Positions 42,886 through 51,369 of a stretch of 64,000 nucleotides of DNA are shown here, piece after piece (the first letter of the stretch is position 1; each line of letters starts with the position of its first letter). Position numbers and translations under genes: made by a program. Source of the DNA: Gemmobacter fulvus (GTDB taxonomy: Bacteria > Pseudomonadota > Alphaproteobacteria > Rhodobacterales > Rhodobacteraceae); the NCBI RefSeq assembly GCF_018798885.1, contig NZ_CP076361.1:2261501-2325500 (forward strand). The letters are read 5' to 3'. The notes beneath the pieces were generated by a model. It saw only the letters and a program-made list of their open reading frames with translations, did not search any database and was not told the origin of the DNA.

Positions 42886-43095
42886 ATGGCGATAGGCATG
42901 ATGCTTTCTGGGATCGTCGCGGGCTTGGCCAGCGTGATCTGGGCGCTTGTGTCTGGTTACCCGATCCTTCTGCTGCTTGTCGTCTACCCCGTGGCGGGCA
43001 TTGTCGGGGCTTTGGTGTTCCTTGCCATCGTCGGGCTGCGCAGCAGCACGCCGCAGGGGCAAAGCAGCCTGCACCCGATACGTCAGGGGCGTTAA
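42886..43095 (+). CDS. Small membrane protein of the polysaccharide locus
   Basis: A 69-residue protein with two hydrophobic segments (about residues 4-25 and 27-50) separated by a single Tyr-Pro turn, followed by a basic polar tail. The start is chosen at 42886 because GGAGG lies five bases upstream; ATGs at 42838 and 42862 in the same frame lack such a site. No family is recognised. It stands in an AT-rich region between the flippase and the priming transferase, so it may modulate one of them. It is followed by a terminator-like hairpin. Confidence 0.6.
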   Translation: MAIGMMLSGIVAGLASVIWALVSGYPILLLLVVYPVAGIVGALVFLAIVGLRSSTPQGQSSLHPIRQGR

Positions 43096-43150
43096 CCTTT
43101 TCAGCCGAGCAGCACGGCTTCTGGAAACAATACGGATCACAGTGGAACCG

Positions 43151-43176
43151 GGCCGGGGATTTTCCTCCGGCCTTTT
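43151..43176 (+). terminator. Rho-independent terminator after the small membrane protein
   Basis: The arms GGCCGG and CCGGCC, extended by GGA/TCC across a T bulge, enclose a short T-rich loop and are followed by TTTT. It lies 56 bases after the small membrane protein stop. Confidence 0.65.
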
Positions 43177-43343
43177 GCGTTGCCGGTGCCGCTATCTGTG
43201 CGGGCTGCCGCCTGTCCGCCGTGCCGAATCACCTGATGATTCCGCAGAGCCGCCACCAAGAGGTTTCTCGCATAGGTTGCAAGCGAGATGAATGTGGCAT
43301 CATTGCGGCGGTAGTGCGGCAAAATTTCCCCCTAATATCTAGG

Positions 43344-43358
43344 TTAATGAAGGGTTAA
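43344..43358. promoter_or_regulatory. CtrA-type binding site TTAA-N7-TTAA
   Basis: TTAATGAAGGGTTAA is an exact TTAA-N7-TTAA, the full recognition site of the alphaproteobacterial response regulator CtrA. It lies about 186 bases upstream of the ExoY-like start. A GTTAAC half-site occurs at 43526-43531, just before that ATG. Confidence 0.6.
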
Positions 43359-43525
43359 CTCCCCGATAAATGTCGCCACTTCGCGTCAATAAAAGGTAAA
43401 ATGGAAATTGGGGGCGTTACTTCTTGAGTGTACGCGATGTCTTGCAAACCACGCTATCTGATCACGATTTTCGGCGGGGGCCAGCCTGCGCCGATCACAT
43501 ATTCAATGCCGAATTCTTTGTAATT

Positions 43526-43531
43526 GTTAAC
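43526..43531. promoter_or_regulatory. GTTAAC half-site (CtrA-like)
   Basis: GTTAAC, the half-site form often seen in Rhodobacteraceae CtrA targets, lies 12 bases before the sugar transferase ATG. Six bases alone are weak evidence; it is listed because a full site lies upstream in the same gap. Confidence 0.35.
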
Positions 43532-43543
43532 GGGTGACTGACA

Positions 43544-44263
43544 ATGACTATCAGCTATCCCCGTTTTCAAACGGGAAGTCCGGTCTCGGTGGAGCGTGTC
43601 GATCTGCTTGTGAATGGCCTGCCAGCCAATGCACAGGCCAAACCCGCACCGCGCAAGGGGGTGTATCGCGCCCTGTTCAAACGTGCCTTTGATGTGACCG
43701 CAATCGTGCTTGCGGCCCCGATCATCGTGCCGATTGTCGCGGCGCTGGCGGTGGCAGTGTCGCGCGATGGTGGCAAGGCGTTCTATACGCAACAGCGGGT
43801 CGGGCTGGGTGGCCGGGCGTTCCGCATGTGGAAGCTGCGCTCCATGGTCAGTGACGCGGACGAGCGGATGGCGCATTACCTTGCGGCCAATCCGGCGGCG
43901 CGGGCGGAATGGGATGAAACGCAGAAGTTGAAGAACGATCCGCGCATCACCCCGTTCGGGCGCTTCCTGCGCAAAAGCTCGCTGGATGAGCTGCCGCAAC
44001 TGTGGAATGTGTTTGTCGGCGACATGAGCCTGGTCGGGCCGCGTCCGATGATGCTGAACCAGCAGGCGCTGTATCCGGGCACGGCCTATTATGCGCTACG
44101 CCCCGGCATCACCGGCTTCTGGCAAACGGCAGGCCGCAACCGCACCAGCTTTGAGGCACGGGCCGAATATGACACCAGCTATGAGGCAGAGCTGTCGCTG
44201 GCGACGGATGTCAAGATTCTGGCGCGCACGGTGAGTGTGGTGGTGAACGGCACCGGCTACTGA
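43544..44263 (+). CDS. ExoY-like undecaprenyl-phosphate sugar-1-phosphate transferase
   Basis: A 239-residue priming glycosyltransferase of the bacterial sugar transferase family. It transfers a sugar-1-phosphate to undecaprenyl phosphate and so starts the repeat unit. The family opens with [26 protein letters not shown] (reentrant membrane helix, about residues 44-69), then [45 protein letters not shown] and [14 protein letters not shown]. It is the short ExoY type without the five-helix N-terminal domain of WcaJ. It is preceded by the regulatory region with a CtrA-type site. Confidence 0.94.
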   Translation: MTISYPRFQTGSPVSVERVDLLVNGLPANAQAKPAPRKGVYRALFKRAFDVTAIVLAAPIIVPIVAALAVAVSRDGGKAFYTQQRVGLGGRAFRMWKLRSMVSDADERMAHYLAANPAARAEWDETQKLKNDPRITPFGRFLRKSSLDELPQLWNVFVGDMSLVGPRPMMLNQQALYPGTAYYALRPGITGFWQTAGRNRTSFEARAEYDTSYEAELSLATDVKILARTVSVVVNGTGY

Positions 44264-44282
44264 TCAGAGGCCGATTGCTTGC

Positions 44283-44319
44283 AAAAAAGACCCGCCACCG
44301 GGATGCCGGGGCGGGTTTT
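44283..44319. terminator. Bidirectional Rho-independent terminator
   Basis: A 7-bp stem ACCCGCC/GGCGGGT has an A-run (44283-44288) on its left and a T-run (44316-44319) on its right, so it can end transcripts from both sides. It lies between the convergent sugar transferase and Wzz-like genes. Confidence 0.88.
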
Positions 44320-44340
44320 GCCATGCCCTGAGGCGGGGTG

Positions 44341-45612
44341 TCAGTTGTGCTGCACCGGGGAATGGCCCGACAGCCGCCGCCACAGACGGCGTAGGGCACC
44401 TTCGGCGGGCGGATGCGCCAGCGCCAGATCGGGAATGGTGATGACCGGCCGGATGTCCAGTTCGCGCTGCATCTGTGCCGCGCTGCGCAGAACCGGGTGC
44501 ATCAGATCCAGCGCGAAGGCGATGGCCAGAGCCAGCACAAGGCTGGCCAGCGTGCCCGCGACCGCGATCTTCTTGCCGCCGCCGCTGGTCGGATACTCCG
44601 GCACGATGGCGCGTTCCAGCAGGGTGAAACGTTCGGCATGTTGTTCCTGCTCCAGCCGCAGCGCGGTTTCGGCCTCGGCCTTGCGGGCGGTGATCAGCTC
44701 ATACTGGCTTTGCAATTGCTGAAGCCGACGGTCATAGGCGCTGAGCGTGCGTTCCACTTCGGGGGCCTGTGCGCCCTGCGCATCCAGGGTGTCGCGCTGC
44801 GCCTGCAACGCCTCCTGCTGGCTTTGCAGCACCGCTTCTTGCGCGGTCAGATCCTCGATGCGGCGGCGGTCGGTTTCGCGCAGCCGGTCCTTGGCTTGAA
44901 GCGCCGCCCTTTCGCCCCGCACCGCAAGGATATTCTGCATCAGGCTGCGGATTTCGGTCTCGATGGTAACGCGCTCATCGGCAGTGCCACTGCTGCGCGC
45001 CACTGGATTGTCATTCTTGTAGGCCACAAGTTCGGCCTCCAGCGCCACGATCTCTTGCGAGATGCGGGCCTCTTCTTCGACAAAAAACGCCACGGTATCG
45101 CGGGCGCGGCTGGCCTGCTGCGCCACCGACATATCGAGAATCCCCTGGGCAAAATCATTGGCCACGCGGGCGGCCTGATCGCCATCGGGAAAGCGGGTGG
45201 AGATGATGAGCGCCGACACCGCATTCGGCACCCCGAAGCTGGCAGGTGCGGCTGAGGCCACGCTCTGGAACTGCACGGCGCTGCGCAGGGCGAAGATCTT
45301 CTGATCCAGCGTCAGGCCCGGCAGATCGGCAAACAGGCCATGGCGGTCGATCATCGCCGCCAGATTTTCGCGCGTGGTCAGCCGCTGCTCGATCCCTTGC
45401 AGCAGGCTGGCCGATTGCGGCACCATGCCGGGGGCCGTGCCAGAGATGACGGGCATTTCCACCTGGATCACGGCGGCGGTTTCATAGGTCTTGGTCCGCG
45501 ATGCGCCGATCATCACCGAGATGATGGCACCAAACAGCACGATGGCGGCAATCATCAGGCGGCGGCGGTTCAGCAGGCCCAGGAATTCGTCAAAGCTTTG
45601 GATCGGTCCCAT
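44341..45612 (-). CDS. Wzz/GumC-like polysaccharide copolymerase
   Basis: A Wzz-domain protein of 423 residues from ATG 45612 (MGPIQSFDEFLGLLNRRR); an ATG at 45633 would add seven residues and overlap the kinase gene by 14 bases. A first membrane segment lies at about residues 21-40, a long coiled-coil-rich periplasmic part at about 170-320, and a second membrane segment IAVAGTLASLVLALAIAFALD near 365. Such proteins set chain length with a Wzy polymerase and export channel. The ATPase partner is the separate BY-kinase encoded just upstream. Confidence 0.88.
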   Translation of the reverse strand: MGPIQSFDEFLGLLNRRRLMIAAIVLFGAIISVMIGASRTKTYETAAVIQVEMPVISGTAPGMVPQSASLLQGIEQRLTTRENLAAMIDRHGLFADLPGLTLDQKIFALRSAVQFQSVASAAPASFGVPNAVSALIISTRFPDGDQAARVANDFAQGILDMSVAQQASRARDTVAFFVEEEARISQEIVALEAELVAYKNDNPVARSSGTADERVTIETEIRSLMQNILAVRGERAALQAKDRLRETDRRRIEDLTAQEAVLQSQQEALQAQRDTLDAQGAQAPEVERTLSAYDRRLQQLQSQYELITARKAEAETALRLEQEQHAERFTLLERAIVPEYPTSGGGKKIAVAGTLASLVLALAIAFALDLMHPVLRSAAQMQRELDIRPVITIPDLALAHPPAEGALRRLWRRLSGHSPVQHN

Positions 45613-45619
45613 CAGATAT

Positions 45620-46495
45620 TCACTTTTTACCATAACGATAGCGGCGGGCCGTGCTGTCCTTGGCGCGGTTCAGCACGACGCCCATCAGCGGCACACGCCC
45701 TTCGAACAGGCGCTCGCAGGCGCGGATATCCTCGGCGGTGGTGCGCGTGCCATCGGCCACCAGCAGCACGGCATCCAGACGAGGCAGCATCGAGATCACG
45801 TCGTCATTGCCTAGGGCAGGCGGCATGTCGATCACCATCACATCCGGGTCAAGCTGGTTGATGATGGCGCCGAGCGTGTCTTCGGTGCGCGGATCCAGCA
45901 GGGTTTCGGCGGCGGCCCGCACCGGCGCGCCATTCAGCGCCAGCGCCAGATTGCGCCCGACCCGGCGCAGATGCGCCTCCAGCGGCTGCGCACCGGTCAG
46001 CATGTCGCGCAGCGGCCCGACAGACTGACCAAACAGGGTGGCCAGATCGGGCTGGCGCAGTTCCAGATCCATCAGAACGGTGCGGCAACTGGGCAGGCGC
46101 GCCAGCGACAGCGCCAGATTTGCCGCCACCAGACTTTTGCCGCAGCCATGCGTCGGCGAGGTGATGGCGATGCGTTTCCAGCCGCGTTCGGCCATTGCCT
46201 GAAGCAGCCGGGTGCGCAGAATATCGAAGGCGGCGGTGGCCGGGTTTTGTGCCGCATCCGCGAACAAACCGTTTCCAGCCAGCTTTTCGCGGTCGAGCGA
46301 GGCAAATCCCAGCGATTCCCACATCCGGTCTGGCGTCTGTTGGGGCAGCGCGGGCGGGGTATAGACTTCCAGCACCGGCGGTTCGGGCGGTTGCGGCACA
46401 ATGCCGGTGCCGCGCGGGCGGAACAGCGAAATTCCGGTGGGCCGCGTGCTGGGCGTCTGGCCAAGACGGCCCGAGAAATCATCCTCAGAACTCAT
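45620..46495 (-). CDS. BY-kinase/CpsD-like ATPase of the polysaccharide locus
   Basis: A 291-residue P-loop ATPase of the CpsD/CapB type. The start is placed at MSSEDDFSGRL (46495); an ATG at 46507 is possible and the open frame continues upstream without homology. The nucleotide motif is SPTHGCGKSLVAANLALS, the Walker A' is VLMDLELRQPDLA, and Walker B is VMVIDMPPALGNDD. The C-terminal tail STARRYRYGKK has only two tyrosines, fewer than typical phosphorylation clusters. It regulates polymerisation through the Wzz-like partner encoded immediately downstream. Confidence 0.88.
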   Translation of the reverse strand: MSSEDDFSGRLGQTPSTRPTGISLFRPRGTGIVPQPPEPPVLEVYTPPALPQQTPDRMWESLGFASLDREKLAGNGLFADAAQNPATAAFDILRTRLLQAMAERGWKRIAITSPTHGCGKSLVAANLALSLARLPSCRTVLMDLELRQPDLATLFGQSVGPLRDMLTGAQPLEAHLRRVGRNLALALNGAPVRAAAETLLDPRTEDTLGAIINQLDPDVMVIDMPPALGNDDVISMLPRLDAVLLVADGTRTTAEDIRACERLFEGRVPLMGVVLNRAKDSTARRYRYGKK

Positions 46496-46807
46496 GGTTT
46501 GCCCCATATCCGCGACAGAATAGTCCTGTGTGACCAATATAGTGTGGCTCGACATCGGTGAAACCAGGCTCCTGCATCGCGGTGGCATCACCGCAGGGGT
46601 AATCGTCACACCCGCCGTGCAGCGGGCCCTTGCTCTGGGATTTGCAGGATGCAGGCGCAGGGTTGCGCCCGGATCCAGATTCGCCCAGGCCCCCGCCCAG
46701 TTGACGTTAACTAACAGATTTGGCGGCAAAATGGAAGGGCAGGGGGGCGTGGCATCCGGCGGCGGCACGCGCTAGCATATGGGCAGAAACCCATGGGAGA
46801 GCGGCGC
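46496..46807. other. Divergent intergenic region with a GTTAAC site
   Basis: This 312-base gap separates the BY-kinase and a rightward glycosyltransferase. No gene is visible. It contains GTTAAC at 46706-46711 followed directly by TAAC, which resembles a CtrA half-site pair, and should hold the promoters for both directions. Confidence 0.5.
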
Positions 46808-47764
46808 GTGGCGCAAGCGGATCTGGTCGATGCGGTGGTGATCGGGCGCAACGAGGGCGCGCGGCTTCTGGCCGGTCTGGCGGTGTTGCAGGGACAGGTG
46901 CGCCGCATCGTCTATGTCGACAGCGGCTCCGCCGATGGCAGCCCGGCGGCAGCGGCGGCGCTGGGGGCCGAGGTCGTGGCGCTGGATATGTCGGTGCCGT
47001 TTACGGCGGCGCGGGCGCGCAATGCCGGGCTGGCGCGGCTGGCTGCGGATCCGCCGGATCTGGTGCAGTTTCTGGATGGCGATTGCGAGGTGCAGCCGGG
47101 TTGGATTGGGCAGGCCCGCCGCTTTCTGGCACAGCACCCCGAGGTGGTGGTGGTTTGCGGGCGGCGGCGCGAACGCTTTCCAGAGGCCTCGGTCTACAAC
47201 CGGCTGTGCGACCGCGAGTGGGACACCCCGCCCGGTCTGGCGACGGCTTGTGGTGGTGATGCGCTGATGCGCTTTGCGGCGGTGCAGGCGGTGGGGGGCT
47301 ATGACCCCAGCCTGATCGCGGGTGAAGAGCCGGACCTGTGCCTGCGCCTGCGCCGGGCCGGGGGCGTGATCTGGCGGCTGGAGGCCGAGATGACGTTGCA
47401 TGATGCGGCGATCACCCGCTTTGGCCAATGGTGGCAGCGCAGCCGGCGCGCGGGCCATGCTTTTGCCGAAGGTGCCTATCGCCACGGGGCCGGGCCGGAG
47501 CGGCATTGGCGGCGCGAAACGCGGCGGGCCTTGCTCTGGGGCGCGGGGGTGCCGCTGGCCGCCGCTGTGGCGGCGCTGATCCATCCGGCAGGCGCGTTGC
47601 TGCTACTGCTGTGGCCGCTGCAAGTGATCCGGCTGATGCCCCGCATGGGCGGTGCGGCGGCGCTGTTCACCGTGCTGGGCAAGCTGCCCGAGGCGCAGGG
47701 CGTGATCGGCTTTCACGCGGGGCGGCTGTTGCGGCGGCAGCGGCGGCTGATCGAATACAAGTGA
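46808..47764 (+). CDS. Family 2 glycosyltransferase, membrane-anchored
   Basis: A 318-residue GT2 protein starting at GTG 46808, which has GGGAGAG six bases upstream; an ATG at 46793 in frame is the alternative. The N-terminal DLVDAVVIGRNEGARLLAGLAVL and VYVDSGSADGSP are typical, with FLDGDCEVQPGW carrying the DxD-like site near residue 90. GEEPDLCLRLRRAGG is the acceptor-site acidic motif. Hydrophobic segments near residues 240-280 suggest membrane attachment. It converges on the WecG-like gene with ten bases between. Confidence 0.88.
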   Translation: MAQADLVDAVVIGRNEGARLLAGLAVLQGQVRRIVYVDSGSADGSPAAAAALGAEVVALDMSVPFTAARARNAGLARLAADPPDLVQFLDGDCEVQPGWIGQARRFLAQHPEVVVVCGRRRERFPEASVYNRLCDREWDTPPGLATACGGDALMRFAAVQAVGGYDPSLIAGEEPDLCLRLRRAGGVIWRLEAEMTLHDAAITRFGQWWQRSRRAGHAFAEGAYRHGAGPERHWRRETRRALLWGAGVPLAAAVAALIHPAGALLLLLWPLQVIRLMPRMGGAAALFTVLGKLPEAQGVIGFHAGRLLRRQRRLIEYK

Positions 47765-47774
47765 CCGCGCAGGA

Positions 47775-48530
47775 TCAGCCGCGCAGGCGCAGCGCCTTGC
47801 GCATCTCGCCGGGCAGGATTTTTGCGCAGGCCCAATAGCGCGGCACCAGACGGCGCGGGCTGGACAGCATGCGCCACGCCCATTCCAGCGCCAGCCGCTG
47901 CACCCATTCCGGAGCGCGGTTCTGTGTGCCCGCCAGAAAATCGAGACCTGCGCCGATGCTGGCAAAACCCACATGCGGCGCCAGCGTCCGCCCGCGCGCC
48001 GCCAGCACCTCCTGCTTTGGCGCACCAAGGGCCAGAAAGCACAGGCCGATCTGCGCGGTTTCCAGCAGGCGCAGCAGGCGGGTCGCCTCGTCCCCGGCCG
48101 GATCAAAGCCCATCGCGGGGGCCAGTTGCAGCGCCACATCCAGCTTCGGCACCTCGGCGCGCAAATGCTCAGCCGCGCGGGCCAGCGCCGCTTCGGTCGA
48201 ACCGAGCAGGGCCACCTTCACGCCGTTCTGCGCCGCCAGCCGCGCCAGTGGCAACACCATGTCGGATCCGGGCACCAGATGCACCGGGCGTCCGGCCAGC
48301 CGCGACAGCCAGACAATCGGATTGCCATCGGCCACCACAAAATCCTGCGCCGCATAGGCCTGCCGGAAGGCCGCATCCTGTGACAGTTTCACCAGATGAT
48401 CGAGGTTGATGGTGGCCAGAGCGAAGCCTTCGCCCTGCGCCAGCCGCGTCTTCACCGCCGTCAGCAGGGCGGCGGCATGGGGCTGGTTGACGGTGATGGT
48501 GGTGGTCTCGAAGCGGAACTGCACGGGCAT
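47775..48530 (-). CDS. WecG/TagA/CpsF-family glycosyltransferase
   Basis: A 251-residue GT26 transferase. TINLDHLVKLSQD near residue 40, VVADGNPIVWLSRLAG near 65, LLGSTEAALARAAEHL near 105 and FLALGAPKQEVLAARG near 160 match the family. Members add N-acetyl-mannosamine or its uronate, or glucose, to a lipid-linked sugar. The start is ATG 48530 (MPVQFRFETTTITV); the frame upstream to 48683 lacks homology. It is divergent from the Wzy-like gene. Confidence 0.92.
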   Translation of the reverse strand: MPVQFRFETTTITVNQPHAAALLTAVKTRLAQGEGFALATINLDHLVKLSQDAAFRQAYAAQDFVVADGNPIVWLSRLAGRPVHLVPGSDMVLPLARLAAQNGVKVALLGSTEAALARAAEHLRAEVPKLDVALQLAPAMGFDPAGDEATRLLRLLETAQIGLCFLALGAPKQEVLAARGRTLAPHVGFASIGAGLDFLAGTQNRAPEWVQRLALEWAWRMLSSPRRLVPRYWACAKILPGEMRKALRLRG

Positions 48531-48633
48531 ACTCACGAAATCTCTGCGGGCCTGTCTAACATGAAGCGGCCGGCGGCGCATCGGGCTTGCGGGGGGCGTG
48601 TGGCCTAAACACTCTGTTTCCCGAAGGAATACG

Positions 48634-50157
48634 GTGCAGAGGGACAGGGTGATTGCCAAGATCGGATGGCTTGGCGTAGCCAAACATCAGGGTATTGGTC
48701 CTGTGCCCGACCCAGAACCCCGGCAAAGGAGCCCGCTGCTGCTGATCACGCCCAATGCCTTTGCCTGGCTGATGCTGCTGCTCTGGCCCTTGGTTGTGCT
48801 GGTGCTGTATCGGCGGTTGCCTGCGGACAAGGCGCTGATCTGGGCGGTGCTGGGCGGTTATCTGCTGCTGCCACCGGGCATCGCGCTCAATCTGCCGCTG
48901 GTGCCGGATCTGGGCAAGGACAGCATCCCGGTGCTGATGGCGGCCGCAATGGCGGTGCTGGTGCTGCGCGACCGTGTGTCGCTGCTGCCACAGAATCCGC
49001 TGGGCCGGGTGCTGATGGCGCTGTTCGTGCTGTCACCCTTTGCCACGGTGCTGACCAATGGCGATGCGATGGCGCGGGGGCCGGGCGTCATTCAGGGGAT
49101 GCGCCTGTATGACAGCGTGGCGGCGGTGGCCAATCAGGCGATTGCGCTGCTGCCGTTCTTTCTGGGCCGCCGTTATCTGGCCGGGCCGGATGCGATGCGG
49201 CACATGCTGGTGGCGCTGATGGCGGCGGGGCTGGCCTATTCGGTGCCGATGCTGATCGAGGTGCGCCTGTCGCCACAGATGAACGCCTGGATCTATGGCT
49301 ATTTTCAGCATGACTTTTCGCAGACCATGCGCTTTGGCGGCTTTCGCCCGGTGGTGTTCCTGCCGCATGGGCTTTGGGTGGCGTTTTTTGCCATGATGGC
49401 GCTGATCGCGGCGCTGACTCTGGCGCGGGCCAGCCCGAAGGACAGGCGGCCAAAGCTGGTCTTTGCCACGCTCTATCTGGCGGCGGTGCTGGTGCTGTGC
49501 AAAAGCGCCGGGCCTTTGGTCTATGCGGTGGGTCTGTCGCTGCTGATCCTTGTGATGCCGCGCCGGGGGCAGGTGATCGTCGCGGCGGCCTTGGCAGTGA
49601 TGGTGGTCAGCTATCCGTTGCTGCGCGGCGCGCAACTGATCCCGATCGAGGCGATTGTGGAGTTTGCCAAGGGTCTGTCACCCGACCGCGCCGCGTCGCT
49701 TCAGTTCCGCATCACCAATGAAGAGGCGTTGCTGGATCGCGCCAACCTGAAGGCCTGGTTTGGCTGGGGCGGGTATGGCCGCAATCTGATTTATGATCCG
49801 CTGACGGGGGCGGGCCTGTCGATTGCCGATGGGGCGTGGATCATCACCATGGGGATCTATGGCTGGCTGGGATATATCGCGCAATTCGGGCTGCTGGCTC
49901 TGCCCTTGCTGCTGATGGGGCGGCGGGCCCTGCTGCGGCGGGGCGAAGAGATTTCGGCCTATGCGGCGGCGGTTTGCCTGCTTCTGGCGGCGAATCTGGT
50001 GGATATGCTGCCGAATGCGACGCTGATCCCGTTCACATGGCTGATGGCCGGGGCGGTTCTGGGCCATGCCGAGGGGCGCGTGCAGGGCTGGGCGGAGCAG
50101 ACCCCGGCGCCGGGGCGCGCGGCGCGCCTGCCGAAACCACGGCGGACCGTGCTGTGA
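48634..50157 (+). CDS. Wzy/O-antigen ligase-like membrane protein
   Basis: A polytopic protein of about 507 residues with ten to twelve hydrophobic segments and a central segment with LVFATLYLAAVLVLCKSAGPLVYAVGLS, in the style of O-antigen polymerases and ligases. The start is set at GTG 48634, five bases after AAGGAA; GTG 48598 would add twelve residues. It would polymerise or ligate the flipped repeat units in the periplasm. The C-terminal 25 residues are polar and basic. Its stop overlaps the next GTG (GTGA). Confidence 0.85.
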   Translation: MQRDRVIAKIGWLGVAKHQGIGPVPDPEPRQRSPLLLITPNAFAWLMLLLWPLVVLVLYRRLPADKALIWAVLGGYLLLPPGIALNLPLVPDLGKDSIPVLMAAAMAVLVLRDRVSLLPQNPLGRVLMALFVLSPFATVLTNGDAMARGPGVIQGMRLYDSVAAVANQAIALLPFFLGRRYLAGPDAMRHMLVALMAAGLAYSVPMLIEVRLSPQMNAWIYGYFQHDFSQTMRFGGFRPVVFLPHGLWVAFFAMMALIAALTLARASPKDRRPKLVFATLYLAAVLVLCKSAGPLVYAVGLSLLILVMPRRGQVIVAAALAVMVVSYPLLRGAQLIPIEAIVEFAKGLSPDRAASLQFRITNEEALLDRANLKAWFGWGGYGRNLIYDPLTGAGLSIADGAWIITMGIYGWLGYIAQFGLLALPLLLMGRRALLRRGEEISAYAAAVCLLLAANLVDMLPNATLIPFTWLMAGAVLGHAEGRVQGWAEQTPAPGRAARLPKPRRTVL

Positions 50158-51155
50158 CACGGGTCGATATCGGGGTCTTTGCGCATAACGAGGCGGCAGG
50201 TATTGCCGCCATGGTGGCGCAGCTTCTGGCGCAGGATCTGGCGGGGCTGGAGGCGCGGATCCTGATCCTCGCCAATGGCTGCACCGATGACACCGTCGCG
50301 CGCGCCCGTGCTGCCGGGCAGGGCGCGATTGCGGTGGTGGATCTGCCACTGGGCGGAAAATCCCGCACCTGGAACCGCTTTGTGCATGATCTGTCGCGCA
50401 GCGAGGCCGAGGTGCTGATCTTTGCCGATGCGGATATTCTGCTGCCCCAGCCCGATGCCCTGCGGCAGATGGTGGCCGGGTTGCAGCAGGCCCCGGCGCT
50501 GCATGTGTTCAACTCGCGCCCGGTCAAGGACATCGTGGCGCAGCCCGAGGGGCTTTCGGTGCAGGACCGGCTGATTGCCATGGCAGGCGGCACGCTGGAT
50601 GACTGGCGCCATGCCATCTGCGGCCAGCTTTACGCCATGCCCGCCGCCCGCGCCCGCGCGGTGCATCTGCCGGTGGGGCTGCCGGTGGAGGACGGGTTCC
50701 TGCGCGCCATGGTGCTGACCGACGGGCTGACCGGCGCAGAAGATTTCAGCCGGATTGACGGTGGCACTGTGTTTCACATCTATGCGTCGGAACGCAGCAT
50801 TCCGGCGCTGATCCGGCACCAGATCCGCATCGTGATCGGGTCGGCGATCAATGTGGCGGTATTTGAAACAATCCGCGCCCGGCCCGTGACCGAACGCAGG
50901 CAGATGCTGGCGCTTGCGGCGGGTCATGACGGCTGGCTGGCTGGGGTGATCCGCCGCCAGTTGCCGCGCTGGCCCTATGGATTCGTGCCGCTGCATTTTC
51001 TGACCAAACGCAGCGGGAATCTGCTGCGCGCACCGCGCCGTCTGTTGCACCCCAAGGGCCTGATCCTGCTGCTGGCAGGCTTTGCCTTTGATGCGATTGT
51101 CTATGTTGGCGCACAAATCCGCATGGCGCGGGGCACCGGAGCGGGGCATTGGTAA
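50154..51155 (+). CDS. Family 2 glycosyltransferase
   Basis: A 333-residue GT2 protein starting at GTG 50154 in a GTGA overlap with the Wzy-like gene. VDIGVFAHNEAAGIAAMVAQLL opens the fold, ILANGCTDDTVARA binds nucleotide, and FADADILLPQPDAL carries DxD near residue 90. VGLPVEDGFLRAMVLTDGL is the acidic acceptor motif. A hydrophobic helix (GLILLLAGFAFDAIVYVG) near residue 305 may anchor it. It is the last sugar gene before the PKS, with a 214-base gap. Confidence 0.88.
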   Translation: MTRVDIGVFAHNEAAGIAAMVAQLLAQDLAGLEARILILANGCTDDTVARARAAGQGAIAVVDLPLGGKSRTWNRFVHDLSRSEAEVLIFADADILLPQPDALRQMVAGLQQAPALHVFNSRPVKDIVAQPEGLSVQDRLIAMAGGTLDDWRHAICGQLYAMPAARARAVHLPVGLPVEDGFLRAMVLTDGLTGAEDFSRIDGGTVFHIYASERSIPALIRHQIRIVIGSAINVAVFETIRARPVTERRQMLALAAGHDGWLAGVIRRQLPRWPYGFVPLHFLTKRSGNLLRAPRRLLHPKGLILLLAGFAFDAIVYVGAQIRMARGTGAGHW

Positions 51156-51369
51156 GGCAGCGGCCTTGATCGGGCAGCTATTCCGGTGAAACTGCGGCGA
51201 AAGCCGGGCATTGTTCGCAGTCTGGCGATGGTCGATCCGGTTGCGCCTTCGGGTATCGCTAACCCGCTGTTTACGATACACTCTCATGGAGAGCGGATGA
51301 CTCCTGCCGGGCCATGATCGGGCTTGGCAGGTCTGTGTATGTGTTTGGAACGTGGGGCCGGCGGTGAGC

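Larger units (their letters stand above)
43096..43543. other. Long non-coding stretch before the priming transferase
   Basis: This 448-base gap contains no convincing gene. It holds a hairpin at 43151-43176. From about 43260 it becomes clearly AT-richer than the rest of the window and contains a CtrA-type site (43344-43358) and a GTTAAC half-site (43526-43531). It looks like a large regulatory region for the sugar transferase gene that follows. Confidence 0.7.

Noticed and set aside
43137-43322. A 61-residue minus-strand frame in the gap before the sugar transferase
   Set aside because: No ribosome site, overlaps a terminator-like hairpin, and composition is unlike neighbouring genes.
49836-50153. 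N-terminal extension of the glycosyltransferase frame from 49836
   Set aside because: It overlaps the Wzy-like gene and has Gly/Ala/Arg-rich composition. Homology begins at the GTG at 50154.
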